Of a stretch of 38,302 nt of DNA, positions 25,481 through 33,304 are shown piece by piece. The DNA is from CAYJBH01 sp964370825. Its GTDB lineage: Bacteria; Bacillota; Clostridia; Oscillospirales; Ruminococcaceae. The notes under the pieces were generated by a model that had not been told where the DNA came from, ran no database searches, and was given only the letters and a program-made list of their open reading frames with translations. The position numbers were made by a program, and so were the translations under genes. The stretch spans positions 1 through 38,302 of the forward strand of contig CAYJKY010000034.1 of NCBI GenBank assembly GCA_964370825.1, given 5' to 3'. Positions within the stretch are counted from its first letter, which is position 1. The number at the start of each line of letters is the position of its first letter.

Positions 25481-25921
25481 ATGAAACAAATAGAGATAAA
25501 ACGCCTAAGCGATGGTGCCGTTATTCCGGAATATGCCTCACTCGGTGCGGCGGCGGCAGATATCTGTGCCGACTGCCCGAACGGAATGGTGTTACTCGCA
25601 GGCGAGAGGATACTTGTAGGAACAGGAATTGCACTCGCCATACCGACAGGTTATGTGGGGTTGGTGTTTGCGCGAAGCGGACTTGCAAGCAAACATGGGA
25701 TATCACTTTCAAACTCGGTGGGAGTAATAGACAGTGATTATCGGGGCGAACTTAAGATTGCCCTTTGTAACAACTCCAATAAGGAATATAGGATAACACA
25801 CAACGAGCGCATTGCACAGCTTGCCATAATGCCGGTCGAGATGGGGCGATTTGTAGAGACCTCCACCCTAACCGATACTGAGCGTGGTGACGGTGGGTTT
25901 GGCTCGACAGGAAAGGTATAA
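25481..25921 (+). CDS. dut: dUTP diphosphatase
   Basis: A trimeric dUTPase that hydrolyses dUTP to dUMP and pyrophosphate, preventing uracil incorporation into DNA and supplying dUMP for thymidylate synthesis. The 146 residues contain the five conserved motifs in order: AAAADICAD (1), ARSGLASKHGI (2), GVIDSDYRGEL (3), NERIAQLAIMPV (4) and the C-terminal lid RGDGGFGSTGKV (5). It follows the flippase by 8 nt and is 11 nt before trmFO, another uracil-handling enzyme. Confidence 0.96.
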   Translation: MKQIEIKRLSDGAVIPEYASLGAAAADICADCPNGMVLLAGERILVGTGIALAIPTGYVGLVFARSGLASKHGISLSNSVGVIDSDYRGELKIALCNNSNKEYRITHNERIAQLAIMPVEMGRFVETSTLTDTERGDGGFGSTGKV

Positions 25922-25932
25922 GGTAAGCTTTT

Positions 25933-27222
25933 ATGCAATCACATGTTACGATAATCGGCGCAGGTCTCGCCGGCTGTGAAGCGGCACTTTATCTTTCCTC
26001 AAAGGGAGTAAAGGTCACACTCATCGATCAGAAACCGATAAGGATGTCCCCTGCCCATAGCAATGAGGGGTTTGCAGAGCTTGTCTGCTCCAACAGCCTC
26101 GGTGCCGAGAGGGTAGGTTCCGCCTCGGGACTGCTTAAAGAGGAAACAAGGCGGCTTGGAGGAAGGTTGTTTGACATCGCAAAACAACATGCAGTACCTG
26201 CCGGAGGCGCCCTTGCGGTGGAGCGGAGCAACTTTTCAAAGGCGGTAGAAGAGGCTGTAAAAAGCTCGGGTGTTGAGGTCGTGCACCGTGTGGTTGACGA
26301 GATTGTGGATGGAATATGCATTGTGGCAACCGGCCCTATGACCGAATTGCCCTTTGCCGATGTTCTGCAGGGATTGACGGGCGGCTTTCTCAGCTACCAC
26401 GATGCGGCGGCACCCATAGTCACCGCCGAGAGTTTAAAGAAAGAATATTGCTTTGCCGCCAGTCGTTACGGCAGAGGTGGTGACGACTATATTAACTGCC
26501 CCCTTAATAAAGAGGAGTACTACGCCTTTGTTAAGGAGTTGGTTAACGCCGAACGTGCACCTTTACATGACTTTGACAGGGTGTATGAGGGGTGTATGCC
26601 GATAGAGATACTGGCACAGCGTGGAGAGGACAGTCTGAGATACGGACCCTTTAAGCCGGTAGGACTTACCGACCCCGTTACCGGACGCCGTCCCTATGCA
26701 AATTTACAGCTACGGCGCGAAGATGCACAGGGCAATAGATACAACCTTGTGGGCTGTCAGACTAACCTAAAATTTGGCGAACAGCGGAGAGTGTTTGGAA
26801 TGATCTCGGCGCTATCGGGTGCGGAATATGTGCGTTATGGTGTCATGCATCGCAACAGCTTTATAAACAGCCCGATGGTATTAAATGATAATCTCTCGTT
26901 AAAGGGACACCCAAATGTGTTTATTGCCGGAGGGATAACCGGTTTCGAGGGGTACAGCGAGTCGATATCCTGCGGTATACTTGCGGCAAGGTTTGTGTAT
27001 GACAAAATTTCAGAATCTGAGACGAAAATGCCACCACCCGAAACCATGGTTGGCGGACTGTTACGTCATGTTTTGACGGTGAACAAGAACTTTCAGCCTC
27101 AGGGTGCCGCAATGGGACTAATACCACCGCTCAGCGAGAGAATAAAGGATAAAAAAATGAGATACGAAAAAATTGCCGAGCGCTCGCTAAAAGCACTCGA
27201 CGAATATATATCCGCTCTGTGA
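25933..27222 (+). CDS. trmFO: Methylenetetrahydrofolate-tRNA-(uracil-5-)-methyltransferase TrmFO
   Basis: A FAD- and folate-dependent enzyme that makes ribothymidine (m5U54) in the tRNA T loop, using 5,10-methylene-THF as carbon donor and NAD(P)H as reductant. 429 residues, normal length. The N-terminal dinucleotide-binding motif IIGAGLAGCEAA (residues 7-18), SPAHSNEGFAELVCSNSLGAE in pieces (carrying the Cys proposed to be catalytic in the family) and the C-terminal FIAGGITGFEGYSES FAD site are all present. It is the last gene of the run. The stop codon lies within the first unit of an 18-bp tandem repeat. Confidence 0.96.
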   Translation: MQSHVTIIGAGLAGCEAALYLSSKGVKVTLIDQKPIRMSPAHSNEGFAELVCSNSLGAERVGSASGLLKEETRRLGGRLFDIAKQHAVPAGGALAVERSNFSKAVEEAVKSSGVEVVHRVVDEIVDGICIVATGPMTELPFADVLQGLTGGFLSYHDAAAPIVTAESLKKEYCFAASRYGRGGDDYINCPLNKEEYYAFVKELVNAERAPLHDFDRVYEGCMPIEILAQRGEDSLRYGPFKPVGLTDPVTGRRPYANLQLRREDAQGNRYNLVGCQTNLKFGEQRRVFGMISALSGAEYVRYGVMHRNSFINSPMVLNDNLSLKGHPNVFIAGGITGFEGYSESISCGILAARFVYDKISESETKMPPPETMVGGLLRHVLTVNKNFQPQGAAMGLIPPLSERIKDKKMRYEKIAERSLKALDEYISAL

Positions 27223-27285
27223 GCGGATTGTGCTCTGTGAGCGGATTGTGCTCTGTGAGCGGATTGTGCTCTGTGAGCGGATTGC
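27214..27285 (+). repeat. Four tandem copies of an 18-bp unit over the trmFO stop
   Basis: The unit GCTCTGTGAGCGGATTGT occurs at 27214, 27232, 27250 and 27268, with the last base of the fourth copy changed to C. The first copy contains the last codons and the TGA stop of trmFO. As 18 is a multiple of 3, each unit repeats an in-frame TGA. GAGC and GCTC in neighbouring units can pair, and TCCGCTC-TGT-GAGCGGA forms a 7-bp hairpin at the first copy. Confidence 0.95.
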
Positions 27286-27296
27286 ACGTAATATTT

Positions 27297-27755
27297 CTAC
27301 CCTCTCTCTCTTAAGGTCCCAATTTTTTCGTTAGGAAAATATTTTGCTATCTTTGGTTTTTGATTGTTTTTCTTTAGGTTCTTCTTTACTGCATCGTGGT
27401 CTATGGTCATTCGTCTCATCATCTCGTCGGAGAGGGTTTTAATGCGATTTAAAACAATAAAATTTTGTTGCGCGGCATCAAATATAGGTGAAAGAGCGGT
27501 GGAAAGATCGTTACGATTACAGCTGTTTTTAAGCGCCTTACGAACAAGCCTACACTCCCGATCACTCCCGACTATCTGCTTTTCAACGGCTTTATCTATC
27601 TTATCTATCGAGGAGATAATCTCAGCTCGTTGTGCAACCGCTTCGGCTATGGTGTTATCCCGCAGACCATCGTCACTGCAACGCTGTAGCTCGCATAGAA
27701 GTTTATTTTTATCCTGCAACAGTTGCAGGATTGAGGATATATTCTGACTATCCAT
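27297..27755 (-). CDS. Coiled-coil protein, possibly a FlgN/FliT-like flagellar chaperone
   Basis: 152 residues, almost entirely helical and charged, with heptad-like stretches (ILQLLQDKNKLLCELQRC; EIISSIDKIDKAVEKQIVG; IKTLSDEMMRRM) and a basic tail. Length and pattern recall FlgN/FliT-type export chaperones, which are helical and poorly conserved, and the flagellar setting supports this. No diagnostic motif is seen, and a separate FlgN candidate exists at 32450-32914. AAAAGG precedes the ATG. It is divergent from the gene at 27818 and convergent with trmFO. A long plus-strand open frame overlapping it is rejected as a gene. Confidence 0.6.
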   Translation of the reverse strand: MDSQNISSILQLLQDKNKLLCELQRCSDDGLRDNTIAEAVAQRAEIISSIDKIDKAVEKQIVGSDRECRLVRKALKNSCNRNDLSTALSPIFDAAQQNFIVLNRIKTLSDEMMRRMTIDHDAVKKNLKKNNQKPKIAKYFPNEKIGTLRERG

Positions 27756-27817
27756 TTTTTCCTTTTTACCCTTTCGGAATTAGTAAGTATTTTAGTAACG
27801 TTTTTGAGGTGTACACA

Positions 27818-28402
27818 ATGCAGATTGAGCCGATTGCCATGATTGCCGAGCTAATAGACAACACCGATAACACCCACGCAGAGGGCTTAGTTACACTGTC
27901 GCCCACACCCGGAGAGCTAGAGTTTAAGGGCAACGTGCCTCGCCTTTCAGAGGGAGCAACGGTGGGGTTGATTGTTCATACCCTAAACGGTATACTGACC
28001 TCGTTGGTAGGCACGGTAAGTTTTTATGGGCGAGGGATAATAGGAATTTGTGATACCGAAGAGGAAGGCATGAAAAAACTCCGCTACCTGATGTCACAAA
28101 ATATCGTGGCAAAAACCTATGCAGTCCACAGCAAAGGTTTATTAATGCGTGGTGAGGATTATGATATCAGCATAACGCGCATAGAAAAGGAACTGTGCTG
28201 TTTTACCTCGATAGAAGATATTTCGGTAGGTTCTGTGCTGAATATAAATATAAGTTCCCCACTGTTGCTTAAAAACTATCGGGTAACCGTTGAAGAAAAA
28301 TATAGCCTAAGAAACAGGGTGAACCTCTATATAACGAAGCCGATAAAGGTAAAGGCTGCAAACCAGCGACAGATAGACTTTTTCCTATCCAAAGTCTTGT
28401 AA
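27818..28402 (+). CDS. Unknown protein with a possible degenerate PilZ domain
   Basis: 194 residues from the ATG at 27818, with GAGGTG about 6 nt upstream. The frame stays open upstream, but that extension would run antisense through the neighbouring gene. No signal peptide or membrane span. The N-terminal half is beta-rich (LVTLSPTPGELEFKGNVPRL; GLIVHTLNGILTSLVGTVSFYGRG). The C-terminal half has DISVGS followed by alternating strands and ends in RQIDFFL, which resembles the end of PilZ c-di-GMP-binding domains. The RxxxR motif is not clear, so c-di-GMP binding is doubtful. It converges on csrA, with a shared hairpin between them. In this locus a YcgR-like motility role is possible but unproven. 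Confidence 0.6.
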   Translation: MQIEPIAMIAELIDNTDNTHAEGLVTLSPTPGELEFKGNVPRLSEGATVGLIVHTLNGILTSLVGTVSFYGRGIIGICDTEEEGMKKLRYLMSQNIVAKTYAVHSKGLLMRGEDYDISITRIEKELCCFTSIEDISVGSVLNINISSPLLLKNYRVTVEEKYSLRNRVNLYITKPIKVKAANQRQIDFFLSKVL

Positions 28403-28428
28403 GGCATGTTCAATTTTATGGCTTTGGA

Positions 28429-28461
28429 AATAGAATGACACACATTGAGTGCTATTCTATT
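28429..28461. terminator. Hairpin between the convergent PilZ-like gene and csrA
   Basis: AATAGAAT/ATTCTATT arms around a 17-nt loop. The right arm overlaps the first bases of the csrA stop codon. T-rich tails are short, so it is a moderate candidate for a shared terminator. Confidence 0.4.
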
Positions 28462-28690
28462 ACTTATCTCGTTTCAAGCCTCCGATAACGGAACGAATGT
28501 CTTTCACGGTGGCAACCGCAGCTTCTTTGTTTTGCTCTGCAACCTGTAAAAGTTCGGTTCTAACGATTGCAATATCCTTAGGTGCATCTATCCCGATACG
28601 CACCCTATCGCCCTGTACATCATAGAATATCAAGGTGATATTATCACCAATTTTTATAGATTCTCCCTCGCGCCGTGACAGTACAAGCAT
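28460..28690 (-). CDS. csrA: Carbon storage regulator CsrA
   Basis: A small homodimeric RNA-binding protein that binds GGA-containing hairpins and, in Firmicutes, represses flagellin translation. The 76 residues start MLVLSRREGESIKIGD and contain VRIGIDAPKDIAIVRTEL, the two regions that form the RNA-binding surface, including the conserved Arg near 44. The C-terminal extension is of the Gram-positive length. It begins 2 nt after the fliW stop with GAGGAGG embedded in the end of fliW, so the two are coupled. Its antagonist FliW is encoded immediately upstream. Confidence 0.96.
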   Translation of the reverse strand: MLVLSRREGESIKIGDNITLIFYDVQGDRVRIGIDAPKDIAIVRTELLQVAEQNKEAAVATVKDIRSVIGGLKRDK

Positions 28691-28692
28691 AG

Positions 28693-29136
28693 CTATACCT
28701 CCTCCTCGGCAAAAACAGGGAACGGGGCTTTTATCGGTAAATCTTCATCGAGAACATACTGCCCAAAATATTTGCCTTGTTCGCTGAATATAATGGGAGC
28801 TTTTTTGTTTATGGTGCATTCAGCCGGAGTTTCGGCTATGACCGCGATACAATAGCATAGCGATAATGCCCCTTCCTCCTCCTCTATGAATAGGTGTTCC
28901 TTCATCTGCTCTGTTATCTCAAAGTTATAGTCGACAAGACCCGAGGCTGCAACCAGTATAAAGCAGATGGCAGGTTCATCTGTCGACTGTAGCCAGCATA
29001 TCCCTTCACCAATATCGTCATCCTTAATAAGGGTAAATCTTCGATATTCCTCAAAACCGAGTATCGGGTTCTTAACAACGAAAATATCATCATTTGTTAT
29101 CTCGATTTTTCCAAAGTCTCTTGTAGCTATAAGCAT
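28693..29136 (-). CDS. fliW: Flagellar assembly factor FliW
   Basis: A cytosolic protein that binds either CsrA or flagellin. When flagellin accumulates before export, FliW is sequestered and CsrA is free to repress flagellin translation. The 147 residues include the family patterns GKIEITNDDIFVVKNPILGFEEYRRF, CWLQSTDEPAICFILV (given here in parts) and the acidic C-terminal tail FAEEEV thought to contact CsrA in the family. Directly upstream of csrA, as in Bacillus. The flagellin end visible at the left edge of the window may be one target. Confidence 0.93.
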   Translation of the reverse strand: MLIATRDFGKIEITNDDIFVVKNPILGFEEYRRFTLIKDDDIGEGICWLQSTDEPAICFILVAASGLVDYNFEITEQMKEHLFIEEEEGALSLCYCIAVIAETPAECTINKKAPIIFSEQGKYFGQYVLDEDLPIKAPFPVFAEEEV

Positions 29137-29220
29137 GCATTAACCTCATAAGTTTATACTTTATAGTTGAACGGAGTTTTAACAGCCGGACTGTATGGGT
29201 TTTAGAGCGATTTGTCTATG

Positions 29221-29802
29221 TTATGCCCTACTCGGAGGATTGTAGGTTATTTCGACATCCGGCCTACGTGCCATCTGACCTTCAAAGTTTGGGGTGGTAT
29301 AGTTAAATCCCTTGGTAGGTGGATTGTATGAAGATATTACCTTTGCTGGTGAATAGCTTATTGTCTGCTGTGGCTCGGTGAAGTAAACTCGCGGCTCATA
29401 GCTTGGAATAAATGCATGCCCAGCCATAGGCATTGCTTCGCCCTGCATCATGTCCTCATTAATTATCTTTGCCGGCGTCGAGCCGGTATGAATAGCACCG
29501 AGTCGATCGGCAAGTCTTGCCAACTTCTCGGTGAATTCTGCCATCTGCTGCTCACCTAACTGTGCAGTATAATGGGGTAAACTGCCACTAAATCCATTTT
29601 GATACACCGCTCGTGTCTGCTCGGGACCCGCACCTTCCTGTTGCATTTTAGTGTTTTCGGTCTTCATCTGCAGTTCGCCAGGCTGTCTCTTCATCTCGAT
29701 AGAGCCGGCGTGTGTTCCCCTGTTTGAAGTGAGTTTTGCACCCGTAGCAGTGTAGTTAAAGATGATGTCAATTCTATTAAGGCTAAGTGATGCGAGCCTC
29801 AT
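29221..29802 (-). CDS. YviE-like flagellar-locus protein (DUF6470-type)
   Basis: 193 residues between flgL and fliW, exactly where Bacillus carries yviE. The N-terminal part (LSLNRIDIIFNYTATGAKLTSNRG; IEMKRQPGELQM) resembles that family, which has short QP/AEL-type repeats. The middle is helical and charged (MAEFTEKLARLADRLG). The C-terminal third has four copies of a Tyr-Pro motif: SYSP, SYNPP, NYTTP and TYNPP. No signal peptide. The molecular role of the family is unknown to me. The start has GAGAGGTAAT upstream, and it follows flgL by 14 nt. Confidence 0.75.
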   Translation of the reverse strand: MRLASLSLNRIDIIFNYTATGAKLTSNRGTHAGSIEMKRQPGELQMKTENTKMQQEGAGPEQTRAVYQNGFSGSLPHYTAQLGEQQMAEFTEKLARLADRLGAIHTGSTPAKIINEDMMQGEAMPMAGHAFIPSYEPRVYFTEPQQTISYSPAKVISSYNPPTKGFNYTTPNFEGQMARRPDVEITYNPPSRA

Positions 29803-29816
29803 TTCGATTACCTCTC

Positions 29817-30911
29817 TTACGCCATGAAATCAAAAAGTGATGTTGGTAAAACCCTGGAGCCCAGCTGTAACGAAATCATCCATGCACGTTGATATATCTG
29901 ATAGTTAATGGATTCTTCCTCAAGGTCTGCGGTTTCGAGATCATTCTGTGTATCTTTAAGCGAAATAATGTCCATCTCGTAACGGTCGGTAGTAGTATCC
30001 ATAAAGTTGGTGCGTGCACCTATGTCTGCCAGTGCAGTGGTTAGGTTGCTGTGTATATCCTTTGATTTATCAAGAAGACGTCTTACCGAATCTACATCGT
30101 TGTCGCTAAACGCCTGTGCCACCTCACCCATAAATGAAATTATATTTATCGGGTCACCATCGGCATCCACACCGAAACCAAACATCTCCGCGCCATCGTT
30201 AGACAGCTCAATTGCACTTGCAGGATCTACAGTGCTACCATACGCTGTACCGGAAACGGTAAGTCCCAGCTCTACATCTATATATACGGTACCGTTGGAG
30301 TCTACCGGTATGTAAAATCCGGGGTTGGCAGGATCCTCTCTCATTGCCATTCCCTCTTCCGGCGAAAAATTAGGAGGAAGATTGGCTGTTGAGAGGTCAT
30401 GAATCGTGGAGTCAAAGGGAACAAGAGCATCTACGTCGACACCGTTATAGGTAACGGTTCCATCGTCTAAAATGGCAAAAGGTGTGCCATCATTGTTAGT
30501 TCCACCAAACAGATTTTTGCCGGCAAACTGGGCATTCGACATCTGCAACACCTGCTGTTGAAGATCCCATATTTCATCTGCGGTGATGTCTCGCTGTTCA
30601 TCGTCAAAGGTGCCATTCAACATTCTTGTCATATCTTCCATTACAGATTGAAAAACGGTATTCACACTCATCAGGTTGCCTTCGGCGGCAGAGAGTTCGT
30701 TGTGTGCATCCCTTACGGCATCCACCGACTGCTCTAATTTATACATCTGCTCACGCACCGAAAACGCCTTTGCGGCATCAGCAACATTATCCGAAACCTT
30801 GTTTAACTTAAGGCCGGAATTCATCCTCGACATCGTTTTATCAAGGTTGGTAAGATTGTAGTTGAGTGTTTTTAGATAGTTACGTGACATGCTGCTCTGT
30901 GTAACTCTCAT
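29817..30911 (-). CDS. flgL: Flagellar hook-associated protein 3 (FlgL)
   Basis: A hook-filament junction protein of the flagellin superfamily, exported by the flagellar type III system. The N terminus (MRVTQSSMSRNYLKTLNYNLTNL in part, then LNKVSDNVADAAKAFSVREQMYKLEQ) and the C terminus (RYEMDIISLKDTQNDLETADLEE ... YQRAWMISLQLG) form the conserved D0/D1 coiled coil. 364 residues is longer than the ~300 of Bacillus FlgL because of an expanded acidic, Gly/Asp-rich central domain (about 140-270), which would be surface exposed. It has AAAGGAG before the ATG and lies 56 nt after flgK. Confidence 0.92.
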   Translation of the reverse strand: MRVTQSSMSRNYLKTLNYNLTNLDKTMSRMNSGLKLNKVSDNVADAAKAFSVREQMYKLEQSVDAVRDAHNELSAAEGNLMSVNTVFQSVMEDMTRMLNGTFDDEQRDITADEIWDLQQQVLQMSNAQFAGKNLFGGTNNDGTPFAILDDGTVTYNGVDVDALVPFDSTIHDLSTANLPPNFSPEEGMAMREDPANPGFYIPVDSNGTVYIDVELGLTVSGTAYGSTVDPASAIELSNDGAEMFGFGVDADGDPINIISFMGEVAQAFSDNDVDSVRRLLDKSKDIHSNLTTALADIGARTNFMDTTTDRYEMDIISLKDTQNDLETADLEEESINYQIYQRAWMISLQLGSRVLPTSLFDFMA

Positions 30912-30967
30912 ACTGTGCTCCTTTCGTCGACACCTTTTTATATCATCGGCATCGATTAAAAAATATG

Positions 30968-32437
30968 TTATCTGCCTACTACGCCCATGTTGTTAATTAT
31001 TGTGTTGAGCGCCTCATCTAATGTTGTCATAAGTCTTGCAACCGCCTGATAGGCTCGCTCGTACATCATCAAATCGGCGGCCTCCTCGTTGTCTGAAACA
31101 GCCGAAACGGCATCTCTACGATTTAACATGTCATCGGCAACTGCAGTGGTCGCAGTAAGTCTGCTGGTGTTATAGGTAACCTGTTGACCTAGGGTGGTGT
31201 TTACAAAGCTAATGAAACCGTCAAAGCTTCCCTCAAATTCGCCAAAGTTATGTTCAACCTCAAACATGTGAATCATGTCAAGAATATAGGTGTTGTCAAG
31301 CTCTCCGTTTTGTGAAACACCTTCCATAATGTATTCCGGATTGGTAAGCCAGTCATTCGATACTGTTAAATTTTCGGCAGTAACCTCGCCTGAGGTCGGT
31401 TCAAACAAAACCTTATATCCGCCTGCCTCAAGTGGTACAACATTGTTGAAAGCTGTGGCAAAGTTGGCGGCAAAGTCATCTAATTTTTGCTGGTAATAGG
31501 GAATACCCTTCTCAAAGTTATGATATGGAGACTCCGGCTGTGCACCTGCACCGTTAATTAGGTCAACATATGCAGTAAGAGCACCGCCGTACGAGGAAAA
31601 GCTCTCGCCATCCTTTTGCCAGGAAAGAGCTATCGTGCCATCTTCGTTACTACTGAAACTCAGCGTCTCGAACTTCTCATCCTCTACAACAAGACGCTCA
31701 CCCATGGTGATATTAACAACGCCGTATTCCTGCTCCTCAACCTGTATGTCTCCATAGTAGGCAAGTTGGTCGATTAAAAGGTTACGTTCATCCAACAGCT
31801 CGTTTGGTCCGTAAACATTGTCACCCACAGCCGAATTCATCATCATAGTGTCTTTTATAGAACCGTTGAGATGCGCGATTCTTTCCATTATGGAGTTAAC
31901 ATCTTCTACCGCAACCTCGGCATCAAAGGTTTGTTGCTCAGCTATCTCGGTAAGCTTTGAATCAAAAAGGTTGACAACCTGGGTTAGCTGAACCATAGAG
32001 TTCATGACTATTGAGGCGTTTGTTACATCGTCCGGCTTGGTAGAAAAAGTTTTTAACGATGCGATAATTTCCTCCATCGCATTTTTAATTCCGGTATTTC
32101 CAAGCTCGTTTAGTGCAGCCTCAACATCCTCAAGAATTACAGCAGACTGATCATAATACGCTACTGTTGCGTATTCCTCTCTAAAACGCTTATCTAAAAA
32201 AGGATCACGAATCTGTGCAACCCCGACAATTTCGGTGCCCTGTCCCTGTAGATGTTTATTATGTATAACGTCATACCGTCCACCGCCGGCAAGCGTTACC
32301 GAAACCTGGTCTGTACGCTGACGAGTGTACCCCGGAGTACTGACATTAGTCAGGTTTTGCCCCACTATGTCCAGCGACTTCTGGTTGGATTGTATGCCAC
32401 GCAGAGCTGTTTCAATTCCTAAAAACGTAGGTCTCAT
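30968..32437 (-). CDS. flgK: Flagellar hook-associated protein 1 (FlgK)
   Basis: The first hook-filament junction protein, exported by the flagellar secretion system. 489 residues, within the usual range. The N-terminal TFLGIETALRGIQSNQKSLD ... GQNLTNVSTPGYTRQR and the C-terminal EEAADLMMYERAYQAVARLMTTLDEALNTIINNMG segments (given in parts) are the rod/hook/flagellin-type D0 helices. It follows flgN, its probable chaperone gene, by 12 nt and precedes flgL. Confidence 0.95.
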   Translation of the reverse strand: MRPTFLGIETALRGIQSNQKSLDIVGQNLTNVSTPGYTRQRTDQVSVTLAGGGRYDVIHNKHLQGQGTEIVGVAQIRDPFLDKRFREEYATVAYYDQSAVILEDVEAALNELGNTGIKNAMEEIIASLKTFSTKPDDVTNASIVMNSMVQLTQVVNLFDSKLTEIAEQQTFDAEVAVEDVNSIMERIAHLNGSIKDTMMMNSAVGDNVYGPNELLDERNLLIDQLAYYGDIQVEEQEYGVVNITMGERLVVEDEKFETLSFSSNEDGTIALSWQKDGESFSSYGGALTAYVDLINGAGAQPESPYHNFEKGIPYYQQKLDDFAANFATAFNNVVPLEAGGYKVLFEPTSGEVTAENLTVSNDWLTNPEYIMEGVSQNGELDNTYILDMIHMFEVEHNFGEFEGSFDGFISFVNTTLGQQVTYNTSRLTATTAVADDMLNRRDAVSAVSDNEEAADLMMYERAYQAVARLMTTLDEALNTIINNMGVVGR

Positions 32438-32449
32438 TTTTGTTCCTTT

Positions 32450-32914
32450 CTATGCTTTACCGTCAAGCCTTATGTTTTTTAGTTCATTTTCCGGTAAAGG
32501 AGGCAAATCCACCGAGGGCGGCTTGTTTGCTCGCTCAGCTGATTTCTCTATTCTATATAAATTAGCTTCTACAAGCTTTTTGCATCGTGCATTGTAAAAT
32601 CGTATATTTTCTAAAAGTTCGCTCAACCTGTTGAAAAATGAGCGAAGGTGTTCCTTTTCCTCTCCCTCATGACTGTTTACAATCTCACGTAACGGCATCA
32701 ATCCGTATCCGGCCTCTTTTTGAAGCTCTATTCTACGTTTTTCCATCTGCTCGGCGCGCATTATTGAGGATTGATCATTTGCTATAGAACGCTCAAGATC
32801 TGCAAGATTGTAAGAGGATATTATCTCGAATCTCTCTCGTGAACGATTTTCGACCTGTTCGTAAAAATCAATATACTCCGAAAGGAAATCGAAAAACAAT
32901 TTTTTTTCTTTCAA
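32450..32914 (-). CDS. flgN: FlgN-like flagellar export chaperone
   Basis: 154 residues from a TTG start at 32914, which has GGAGGG 4 nt upstream. A longer reading from a TTG at 32926 would put the start inside that site. The protein is all-helical (FFDFLSEYIDFYEQVENRSRERFE; LRSFFNRLSELLENIRFYNARCKKLVEANLYRIEKS in parts) with a Pro-rich C-terminal tail. The late segment resembles the FlgN pattern of an Asn/Arg-rich helix near the end. Position between flgM and flgK matches Bacillus yvyG (flgN), which chaperones FlgK and FlgL. Confidence 0.8.
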   Translation of the reverse strand: MKEKKLFFDFLSEYIDFYEQVENRSRERFEIISSYNLADLERSIANDQSSIMRAEQMEKRRIELQKEAGYGLMPLREIVNSHEGEEKEHLRSFFNRLSELLENIRFYNARCKKLVEANLYRIEKSAERANKPPSVDLPPLPENELKNIRLDGKA

Positions 32915-32928
32915 TAATCCCTCCAAAA

Positions 32929-33201
32929 CTATATTTTACCCAAAAGAGCATCTGCGAGAAGCTCCGCAGGTATATTGTAACTGCCATTCTCTACAGCCTT
33001 TTTAAGAGCGTCAAGACGCTCCGGCGAAATATCGGCAGACACTTCCTTCGCAACGGTCGCAGAATAAGCCTTAGGATTAAAGCTACGTCCGTCTATTGCG
33101 ACGGTATCGGTCTTTTTTCCGGAGGCGGTCGTCTTTGAGGCAGATGAGGTGTTAAGGTAGCTACCTATCGCCGCAGAAGGGTTTATGTTATTAATTTTCA
33201 T
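32929..33201 (-). CDS. flgM: Anti-sigma factor FlgM
   Basis: A small, intrinsically disordered inhibitor of the flagellar sigma factor (SigD/FliA). 90 residues. The Ser/Thr/Lys-rich first half is followed by the conserved sigma-binding C terminus RLDALKKAVENGSYNIPAELLADALL. It heads the flgM-flgN-flgK-flgL-yviE-like-fliW-csrA series, with short gaps suggesting one transcript. A sigmaA promoter and a possible SigD promoter lie upstream. Confidence 0.93.
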   Translation of the reverse strand: MKINNINPSAAIGSYLNTSSASKTTASGKKTDTVAIDGRSFNPKAYSATVAKEVSADISPERLDALKKAVENGSYNIPAELLADALLGKI

Positions 33202-33237
33202 AGCGTAACCTCGCTGTTATAGTATCTCTTACAGGTA

Positions 33238-33290
33238 ATATACGTCCGCAGAACGGATAACTTTATAGCAAACCATAAAAAATATAGCAA
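33238..33290 (-). promoter_or_regulatory. Overlapping sigmaA and candidate SigD promoters of the flagellar operon
   Basis: SigmaA: TTGCTA (33285-33290), 17-bp spacer, TATAAA (33262-33267). SigD candidate: TAAA (33262-33265), exactly 15 nt, then GACGTATAT (33238-33246), close to the GCCGATAT consensus but with one extra T. The sigmaA -10 and the SigD -35 share bases. Confidence 0.5.
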
Positions 33291-33304
33291 ACTATGCCTT
33301 TTAT

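Noticed and set aside
27214..27285. A CRISPR array or the trmFO terminator
   Set aside because: The repeats are contiguous with no spacers, and no T tract follows, so neither label fits.
27632..27817. Longer plus-strand reading of the PilZ-like gene starting at 27632
   Set aside because: It would run antisense through the coiled-coil gene and lacks a ribosome binding site; the ATG at 27818 has GAGGTG upstream.
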